Assembly (NCBI GenBank): GCA_023052935.1
Contig: CM041294.1
Coordinates: forward strand, 102,580,116 to 102,644,115
Direction of reading: 5' to 3'
Origin: Piezodorus guildinii
Lineage: Eukaryota; Arthropoda; Insecta; Hemiptera; Pentatomidae
Length of the DNA stretch: 64,000 nucleotides
This document shows, one piece after another, positions 56,270 to 64,000 of the stretch; positions within the stretch are counted from its first letter, which is position 1; each line of letters begins with the position of its first letter. The position numbers and the translations under genes are program-made. The notes under the pieces were generated by a model that worked only from the letters and a program-made list of their open reading frames with translations, was not told the origin of the DNA and searched no databases.

Positions 56270-56566
56270 GGAAACAGCAAAAAAATCAAACATCAAAGAT
56301 ATCCGATTATTTCAATCAAAATTATGTTGGAAAACTGTAAATGCCCCCTTTTATGTATCTAAGCAGACACTACATACTGACCTGGACATTCTATTCGTCA
56401 TTGAAACTGCCACTGATATCTACAATAAATTTCACAACAGACTGACCCTAAATTCAAACCCGCTGACTCAGAACCTATTCACTGCCACAAATCCATACAA
56501 TCCGCCCAGAAGACTATTTTTCTATACTAAGACAAGAGACCTGATATACTGATAGTTATTTGTTTT
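56270..56566 (+). mobile_element. Jockey-type LINE 3' end (host of the palindrome insertion)
   Basis: The frame reads DIRLFQSKLCWKTVNAPFYV, DLDILFVIETATDIYNKFHN and NPYNPPRRLFFYTKTRDLIY, ending TGA at about 56550. It parallels the end of ORF2 at 6125-6376 (SKVLRTIVNAPYYV, HPYNPPRRLKR). The 3' UTR appears to be interrupted at 56566 by the palindrome and to resume at about 57284, with AATAAATAAAA at about 57372. Confidence 0.7.
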
Positions 56567-56682
56567 ATATCAATTACTATTATAGAAGAGTAATTTAAGT
56601 TATGAATATATTAATCGGAACATTCTCTTCTAATTCGTTTATATATTTATTTATCATAACATATCAAACATGATTATTACAT

Positions 56683-56715
56683 TACGTTTCGAGGTATCTT
56701 ATGCCTCATCTTCAG
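56683..56715 (-). ncRNA. hammerhead-like core, left arm
   Basis: Minus strand: CTGAAGA (56715-56709), one extra T, GAGG/CCTC helix with a nine-nt loop, GAAACGTA. Core bases CUGANGA, GAAA and a GUA cleavage triplet are all present. Helix I beyond the cleavage site is weak by eye. Confidence 0.55.
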
Positions 56716-56922
56716 ATTTTCAAATATTATATTTATTTCCATATTGTATCTCAATATAGGTCAATTACTATTATATTATTATTAATATTAATCTCATAGA
56801 TATGAATAATAATTCTGTTAAAATCTATCTTTATACTATCACATATTCATTGTTTCAACCTTTTGTTGCTGTGCACTTGCAACTATCATGTAGACTAAAA
56901 TAGCTATTTTAGTATACATGAT

Positions 56923-56974
56923 GGGACAAGATTGTAATTTTACTCAATAAAAATTGTTGTTGAAAAAAAAAAAA
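56923..56974 (+). mobile_element. 52-nt LINE tail inserted near the palindrome axis, 12-bp TSD
   Basis: GGGACAAGATTGTAATTTTA, CTCAATAAAAATTGTTGTTG and poly-A match the last ~50 nt of the Jockey LINE at 6586-6642 (GGGACAGATTGTAAAATTTTC, AATAAAAATTGTTATT). AGTATACATGAT flanks it exactly at 56911-56922 and 56975-56986. It is an extremely 5'-truncated retrotransposition event. Confidence 0.85.
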
Positions 56975-57154
56975 AGTATACATGATAGTTGCAAGTGCAC
57001 AGCAACAAACGGTTGAAACAATGAATATGTGATAGTGAACAGATAGATTTGAACAGAATTATTATTCATATCTATGAGCTTAATATGAATAATAATATAA
57101 TAGTAATTGACCTATATTGAGATACAATTGGAAATAAATATAATAATTGAAAAT

Positions 57155-57187
57155 CGGAAGATGAGGCATAAGGTACCTCGAAACGTA
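57155..57187 (+). ncRNA. hammerhead-like core, right arm, U4 mutated
   Basis: Plus strand: CGGAAGA instead of CTGAAGA, then T, GAGG/CCTC helix, GAAACGTA. The conserved U4 of the core is G here, which should abolish cleavage. Confidence 0.5.
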
Positions 57188-57289
57188 AGTAATAATCATG
57201 TTTGATGTGTTATGATAAATAAATATATAAACAAATTAGAAGAGAATGTTCCGATTAATATATTCATGATCGTTATTTGTTTTTTTGTT

Positions 57290-57760
57290 TCGCACTTACA
57301 TATCATTTGTTAGCTTATTTGCTAATTTGATAAGCAGATAACAAACCTCATTGTACTGTCAAAACCTCTATAAATAAATAAAAATATTTTCATAATCAAC
57401 GGATACATGACACAGTAATAAACGAAACGTATATGAATGAGATTAGAAGCCTGGAGAGATAATTTTTGTTTACATTGGAAAGAGTGAAATCGAAAAATTA
57501 AAATGAGTCAAGGATTCATTAATAATAGGTTAAGACTTTATAATTTATCATAACTACTTGGTATATTATTTCTGTTTTAATGGATTTCCATAAACATCAG
57601 CTCCAAACTGAAATATGGTAGCAACCACAATATTGCAGGAAAGGAATGATGTCAAAAACTTAACAAGTGAAATTAATCATCTAGCTACTTCATTTAAACT
57701 GAAAAGAAATATATCATATTACTCATATACATATACTAAAATGTAGACAGAAACTTTGGA
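57290..57760. other. LINE 3' UTR remainder, then no gene recognised
   Basis: 57284 to about 57395 is probably the rest of the interrupted LINE 3' UTR. The remainder is AT-rich. Confidence 0.4.
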
Positions 57761-57761
57761 G

Positions 57762-58040
57762 ATCACTTGTAGCTGGATGGCTAGCATGACAACCTCTTAT
57801 ACGAAAGGTAACGGGTTCAAACCCGCAAGTGGTCCTGGGATTTTGTAATGGGAGTAATAAAGTTATGCGGTCCTTCAGAGGGGGCGTTAAAAGGTGGTCT
57901 CTAGCCTGTGCGATGACAGATACTCGTTAAAGATCCCTATCCTAATAAAGCCTGGATAGTCAAAATTTTTAAGACTACTGTAGCGTCGTCGGATTAGCCT
58001 TATTAGCATAAATGTACGTTAAATAAATAAACAAACAAAC
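57762..58040 (+). repeat. tRNA-derived SINE, best copy of its family
   Basis: An RNA polymerase III A box TAGCTGGATGG (57770-57780) and a perfect B box GGTTCAAACCC (57814-57824) have tRNA-like spacing. The ~170-bp body carries blocks shared with copies at 7.3, 27.7 and 32.7 kb: CGATGACAGATACTCGTTAA, AATAAAGCCTGGATAG, GTAGCGTCGTCGGATTAGCC. It ends TTAGCATAAATGTACGTTAA followed by AATAAATAAACAAACAAACA. The AGCAT plus AACA-repeat end resembles the 3' end of the LINE at 44.7 kb. Confidence 0.8.
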
Positions 58041-58404
58041 ACAATTTTTTGGTTTGTTTCGAAGAATAATCCAAACCATATCAAAATAAGGTATTTCCAA
58101 ATTATTGAAATATTATTAAAAATATTATATAACAATAGTTATTCCTCACGAAAATAATAATTCTGAATTAATATTAATATTTCTACTAACGATCGACAAA
58201 AAGATAATTTGAGTCAATCATCAAAACTAAAAGATAGACTGGATCTCAATAGATAGGAATACCAACTTAACCCATGTGAAATTAAGGCTTTCCGATTTCA
58301 AGTCAGCAAATACGACACACATAAAAAGTCATAATATTTTTATTAAAAATTTAAGATTCATATCAGCTTCTTGGTACTTAATCATTGGTCTGTAAACTCC
58401 TTAG

Positions 58405-58800
58405 TCTGTACTATATCAACCAATAACAGACGAACACATACGAACTTTTTATTTACTCATTCATAGATAACTTCACAGGCACGAGAATTAAGAATAAAAT
58501 GCCAAAAGCTGCAAGAATGTTAGAAGAAGACTGGTAAGAAACTTGATGAGAGACCTCTTTTACTATATTAAAACCCAGGAATGGTTGCAGCTGGTCACAT
58601 CTCTTCTCAACGCCTATCATGTCTGCTACTTTTCTTTTCTCTACTCTATTTCCCGGCACATTTCATAGTCATAATTATGTCTTACGACAGTGGATTTACA
58701 ATGTTCACATTTGGTGTGCGTCTTTTTGGGATTCTAGAAGATGTTGGAAAAGATAGGATTGGAATGAGAGAAAGCAATAAGCATGACGAATATGAGTAGG
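58405..58800 (+). mobile_element. Jockey-type LINE 3' end
   Basis: One frame reads DEHIRTF, then VRRRLVRNLMRDLFYYIKTQ and NAYHVCY. This is the end of the J2-type ORF2 (DQHIRTLY, VRKRLKRGWMRDLL, HTYHA). The open frames on both strands here (58453-58659 minus, 58581-58799 plus) are shadows of this decayed fragment. Confidence 0.55.
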
Positions 58801-58809
58801 TGGGGAATT

Positions 58810-59860
58810 CTAGAGTGCTGCAGAGCGGATATAAAAGAAATTATCAAAATATTCGTATTAATATATTATTTATTAATGAAAAAATACACTATTTATTAAA
58901 TTCTCCTTAGATTCCTTTAGCCAATCTTAAATATGCTAACTTCAGAAACTATCTTATTGTCTAGTTCTGTTTAACCTTGCTGATAGATCTTTGAAAATAA
59001 ATCACAATAGGGACGTTTCATCCCTATTATACAGGACCGGACTAGATAAGAAAATTATTATAATTTTAGGTCATTTTATCGCTGTGAGAGATTAATTTTT
59101 TTCTTTTATATATACTAAACACATTTTAGGGATAATATTCAAGATCGTATTCTCGTCCCCACCATTGACATTGTTTATATCCTATTATTTCCTAACATCA
59201 TCCTTAAAGCGTATATTGATGGTACATGTTTTCTATAAAAAATGATCCAATTATTACATTCCAAAATCACCATTACCACATCCGAGTCTTAGGAAAATAG
59301 CGTCAAAATTAGAGGATTAAAAAAAAATTAAACTAATGTCATAAAATAATCTTAACTCTATGTTGTTAACCTGTGACCTTCTGCCCTGGAGTACCCTTTA
59401 ATAATAGAATACTTGTCTCTGTTGAACAGATCCGATACTTTAGACCCCTTGACAAATGTCTACCTTGGGATTCTTTTACATGAAACTGTAAAAAGATATT
59501 TTAGTTTTTTTTTTTTTTTTAAATACAAGTAATAATATATATATAAATGATTCGCGTTTTTCTTTGTTCATCGTATCACGCATGAACAACTTGACCGATT
59601 CCTTCTTTTTTTTCTTAATTTTCTAAGGTAATCTCTTTATCTACATATATAAAACTAAACATTTCTTTTACATGGTCATGTCATCACGCGTGAACGGCTT
59701 GCCCGAATTTGCTATACATAGTTTAGACAGGACATCGTCTGTTAGGTCAGCTTGTATCATATGCATTCTTATATTAATTAATTTGCCTATGAATATAATT
59801 ATAATATTGTATATTAATAATATATTTTTTTAAATATATAAAAAAAATCAAATGACCTGA
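58810..59860. other. no gene recognised
   Basis: AT-rich DNA; A-run and T-run tracts only. Confidence 0.5.
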
Positions 59861-59862
59861 GT

Positions 59863-60199
59863 TGAACATCATTATTTTTTTTAATTTATTTTTTCCTCTG
59901 GCGCGACAAGCCGTGTAGGCCCTTGGCCTCGTGGTACAATCTCCTGGGAGAATATACTCACGATTCACGATGTGATTTAACAGGGCAGGTCCATCACTCC
60001 TTACGCCTATTTTTTTGTGAGTTGCCACCATTTGGCTGACGGGTCTCACATACCCGGGGGAGAGGCTGTGAGTGAATCCCTACTTATTTATATCCTTATA
60101 AAAGTCCCGCCAGGACTGGGATTCGAACTCGGAACCTCTAGCATGAGAGACTAGCGCGCTAGCCACTCAACCACGGGCTCCCCATCATGAACATTATTA
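59863..60199 (-). repeat. tRNA-derived SINE, second family, with TSD
   Basis: On the minus strand from 60187: GGAGCCCGTGGTTGAGTGGC, with A box TGGTTGAGTGG (60173-60163) and B box GAGTTCGAATCCC (60130-60118). The head folds like a tRNA: a 5-bp anticodon stem CTAGT/GCTAG with a 7-nt loop. A ~230-bp unrelated body and A-rich tail follow, ending at 59875. TGAACATCATTA (59863-59874) and TGAACATTATTA (60188-60199) are the target duplication with one mismatch. The body is unlike the other SINE family in this window. Confidence 0.8.
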
Positions 60200-63100
60200 A
60201 GGAGTTGTAAAGAAGGTCTTTAGTGGTATTTGAATTGTAACAGCATTTATAGAGGTTTAGTAAATCATAAATAAAATCGCTGCAAATTATTACACAATGG
60301 TTTATTATTTACAAATAACAATATTACGGTATAACTATTTATAAAGCTGTAGATAGTTAATTAAGTTATATGAAAAGCAATTAATAATTTAAAGGAAATT
60401 GGTATATCACCACTGCTATTTACAAAAAACTATATCTCTGATAGTTCTTTACCAATTTCAATGGTTCTTTTTTTATTTTGTAGGGAATTTGATTCTTTAT
60501 GAAATAAAATTAAAAGCGAAAATGGCTTAAATTTATTAATTGAATTAATGAGGAGAAACGAATTTTTTTTTTCGTTATTCGGGTTCTACGCATCTTGAAA
60601 TGTAAGGACTCAAATTTTGAAGGGGGGGGGAGGGGAGGTAATATCTTTTTTCGTTTGATTACAAGGGTTCATTATTGAAAATAATAAACCAAAATTTGAT
60701 TTATCCATTGTAAGTATATCGTAAAATTTCAAATAAGTTTGTAATAAGTGAATTCAGTCATACCTCACAAAGAAGAGTAGTGACCATTTAGTTTAGTGAC
60801 ATGAAACTCATAAGATCTGAATAATTTCGATAAATAAATACAGGATACACCACGAAATATTTTAATATTATTACGAATAAAAACATTTACCTGAATTTTA
60901 ATTTATTGACGACTTTTTTTAAAGGTGCAAAATAACTTCACTTCTGAAGCTCTTCGCTGAACTAAAATTTAATTTACTAAAGTTTGACCTCACGTTTAAT
61001 TTTTCAGAGAAATGGAGTTTTTATAACAGATTTCGTAATTGAGAAAGCAACGAGCTATGTAGGTTTAAATAAAGTAGGGATTATATTTAAGTCAAACTTT
61101 TTATTAAGAGATTATACATTACATGCACTGGCAATATTGGGTAGAATATATAGCCTCCTTCCTTATTAAATTTCATTTTTTTAACCTTTACTATAAATGA
61201 TCCGATGTTTTAAGGCTATATTTTTTTTTTTTTGAAGGATGAGATTTTTCCACAATAGGACAATGAATAATCATTACTAAAAAGAGATTTAGCTATATAT
61301 ATATATATATAATATATATATATTATATTAAATATATCGAATCAATCCACATTACTAGTTGCTTCTGATAGTTCTAGAAGAGAAACCCTATGAATAATCG
61401 CGGGTAAAATCCTTTTACATCAAACAGCTAACATTTTTTTTGGTTGAACGTTATCCTAACTAACCTTTCATTGGTAACCAATTAACCACTTAATATTAGG
61501 TAGCTTTTACTAGCATTTCTTAATTTTTAAACTAAGGATCTATCAAGGTAGAATATTTCACTATACAAAATATATAAAATTATCAACTATTTCAGTAAAA
61601 TGTCATTGATAATTATTCATCGATGGTCATAGACAATCGCAATATTAAGTAAATATTCTAAAGCTGTTACTTTTTTTTGCTTAGCCCATAAAGTAAGAAA
61701 AATTTTAGAAGATGTAAAATGACAGCCAATGAACGAAAGTTAAATAGAAAAAGGGACAATTTTTTACCAGAAAATTTTAAATAGTCGTTAATGATTTTTA
61801 TTAAAAACAATCGAAATTCATAAATAAATCGATGCATTATCGATACATGCCACACTGACGAATGAATTTTAATATTTTTTATTACTTTTTTGGACTAGGA
61901 AAAGAAGTAATAAAACATAGTTTATATAAAATAAAACATGTTTTAATTTTAGATTTTGTTATACTGATTAGTTCTGTATCATATAACAAACCAAATTATA
62001 GGAAAAAATAGACTAACTATACCAGAAAATAAAATTCAGAAGTTTTAAATTTACAATACAATTTTATTTACAGGTATTAAATTATTTGTTTGTGCTTTAG
62101 AAACCACGTCAGCTATTTCGAAATACACTACTCACAATTCTTCAATAAAACATTTGATTTTTTTCAAGGAAGTGGACAAATGAAATGTGTGGGCAAAAAC
62201 TACAGAGTTCCCACTAGATGAGCCCTTGGTCCAACCTAACTTAAACATTATTAAGATAGAGAAATAAGAGTCAGACAAGTGAAAGCTAAACGTTTACACA
62301 GATCTTGTAGAGATGAGTCTCGGGAGTAAAATCAAAAACATTAAGGCTGCCATGATAGGTAAATAAAAAAAATATTGCGGAGATCGATTAGACAGCCATT
62401 AAAAGTTAAGTTTATTCCTAATTTTAGGTTGATAAATTGAGAAAAAGTAATTGACAATACTAACATCGACTATTTAGAACATAACAGTACTCTAGATATT
62501 GGCACACTGATCATGGATGCATTGGAACGAAAACAAAGTACGGCGCATGTTCAGGCAGGTGTGGTCAACTCGCCTGTATTTATGAAAGCAAGTTACCACT
62601 GGTTATATCTCATAAATCACTATGGCTGTAAAGCTGAAATATAATGGAGGTTCCCCTTTCGCGGGTTTATGAAAATGCTAAATCTGAAATTCGTACCAGT
62701 GGTTGAAAAAAAGCATATCTGAAACCCTAAAAAAATAATTTAGTAAATGAATAATTCTCGAAAAAAATCAGTACATATCCTCAAAAGAATAGATGATTAC
62801 AATTTATTGGAGTTGGAAAAAACAAGCTATTACAATTACCCGTTTCACACATAACTATTTGAGACAAAATTTTAAGAGTTTAATTCAGATTAGTAAGGAA
62901 ACATTTGTTATTATTAAATAATCTAAACATAAAAAAACATAATTAACATCATAAGCATATATCTTCATAAGCTTCCATTATCTTGTACAACTTTCTTCAC
63001 CATACATTATCTTTTTTCTAAAGTCATTTGCTTTTTAACCGTATATTATAGGCCCGTATCACTACTCATATTCCAAGAAATGTTTGACGATTTGATTACA

Positions 63101-64000
63101 ATAAAATAACATTTAACAATAGTTCTATTGAAACACTCGATGAAGATGTATGGATACAAATTAATCTGAGTTAGATTAATTATAAATATGGTTGTGAATT
63201 GAGAGCACTGTATTCAGTGACGTGTCCAGATGTCGTTTATAGTCAGATCGAATCTGATCTGATCGGATTCAATGTAGGCATTCGTATGTACTCAATTGTT
63301 CTAGTTTTGTTTGTCGAAGAAGTCTAAACTGATCTGATCGCAACTAACGTAGAGGCAGTTAAAGAAAAATATACATATATACTTTTAGGGAGAATTTTCA
63401 GTTAATATCTTTAGTATGAAATGACAAGGATGGACTTCCAATATATAATTATTCTTTAAAAGATATTTTGTCGATTCAATTATATAAGTCTTAACTTCAA
63501 TTGTAATACCATTTATAAAAACTTATTAAATGTAGACAACAAAGAATTACATTTATAAACATTTAGAGAAAGTATCTCCTAAAAATTTGAATAAATTGAT
63601 AGAGATCTTTATGATTTACCCACTTCAAGTTGAGTTGTATGTGTTAATTCATTGAAGTTTATTATTTCCTAAACAACTTAAATCAAGTGTTTAGTTTTAA
63701 AGTGAACAAAGTAGACTTGCAATGAAATTTGAAATAGTCATAGAAAAATTTATGATAGTTGAGCTAAAATGAAAAAGGAAAGAAACTTTATTTATGTACA
63801 TAATATTTGCAATGTACACTCAATACAAACATGTTTGGTTTCATAATTTCAGAGGACCTTTTTTTATAATAAGATAGTTTCAATCATACTTTGAATTTAC
63901 TAATGATTATACAATATTTTGTTTAAGACAGTAGGAAAAGTAACACGAAAAAAAAAAAAAAAACCTACACAATATAATGAAAAAGGAACTTTCCACTCAG
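60200..64000. other. no gene recognised
   Basis: AT-rich sequence with a G-run (60620-60640), (TA)n at 61296-61330 and many homopolymers. Short open frames (60984-61169, 61667-61855) are not convincing. Confidence 0.5.

Larger units (their letters stand above)
56550..57283. mobile_element. palindromic hammerhead-bearing insertion, ~300-bp arms
   Basis: Left arm 56602-56903 and right arm 56904-57267 (minus a 64-nt later insertion and duplication) are reverse complements with few differences. The axis is AAAATAGCTATTTT at 56897-56910. Each arm carries a hammerhead-like core pointing outward. TGATAGTTATTTGTTTT (56550-56566) and TGATCGTTATTTGTTTT (57267-57283) flank it, differ at one position, and look like a target duplication in the LINE 3' UTR. 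No protein is encoded. It could be an inverted pair of Penelope-derived non-autonomous copies. Confidence 0.7.

Noticed and set aside
57762..57830. Functional tRNA gene
   Set aside because: tRNA-like head only; continues into a multi-copy SINE body with no acceptor-stem pairing.
58453..58799. Membrane-like frames on both strands
   Set aside because: Better explained as a decayed Jockey-type LINE 3' end, whose conserved residues occur in a third reading.
60100..60187. Functional tRNA gene
   Set aside because: A and B boxes are present, but the acceptor stem does not pair and the head is fused to a SINE body and flanked by target duplications.

Overview
This 64 kb window is AT-rich eukaryotic DNA dominated by transposable elements, most likely from an arthropod. 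The evidence is the TE mix (Jockey-, I-, CR1/L2- and RTE-like LINEs, mariner transposons with TA target duplications, tRNA-derived SINEs), the many microsatellites, and one exon on the minus strand (33816-33954) that reads like the end of the amino-terminal domain of an NMDA-type (GluN2-like) glutamate receptor subunit. No bacterial features, rRNA genes or CRISPR arrays were seen. The species cannot be named from the sequence. Nearly every long reading frame belongs to a retrotransposon; most of the window is probably intron or intergenic sequence around one or a few host exons.

Layout. 0-2.6 kb: RTE-like LINE tail and mariner remnants. 2.9-6.6 kb: a nearly complete but inactivated Jockey-clade LINE. 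7.2-12.8 kb: SINE remnant, a 632-bp unit repeated about 2.4 times, and a large inverted repeat. 14.1-18.5 kb: Jockey fragment, an internally deleted mariner with TIRs, an RTE-like fragment and a CR1/L2-like fragment with an open reading frame. 21.4-23 kb: two possible host coding segments. 23.5-26 kb: Jockey-type fragments, one split by a second internally deleted mariner with perfect 29-bp TIRs. 29.2-30.3 kb: RNase H end of an I-like LINE, ending in CCCTAA repeats and flanked by a 13-bp target duplication. 33.8 kb: the receptor exon. 35-37.8 kb: two more Jockey-type 3' ends.

The centrepiece is a full-length I-like LINE at 38285-44741. It has a 13-bp exact target duplication, an Inr plus DPE promoter match, a three-knuckle gag-like ORF1, and an endonuclease/RT/RNase H ORF2 broken by one missing base. 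It also has an extra 308-codon open frame that starts inside the ORF1 stop codon (TAATG).

Right part. 46.7-49.4 kb: a foldback-like element whose inverted ends are 21-bp repeats and whose interior holds a ~111-bp satellite and a LINE fragment. 53.9-54.6 kb: LINE and mariner remnants. 56.3-57.3 kb: a LINE 3' end carrying a ~300-bp-arm palindrome with a hammerhead-ribozyme-like core in each arm, itself hit near its centre by a 52-nt LINE tail. 57.8-60.2 kb: SINEs and a LINE tail. Nothing recognisable was found in 60.2-64 kb.

Functionally, the mobile elements form parasite and host pairs: LINEs supply the copying machinery, SINEs with similar tails probably borrow it, and mariners carry TIRs but deleted transposases. 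Calls rest on reading motifs by eye; no database search was run.
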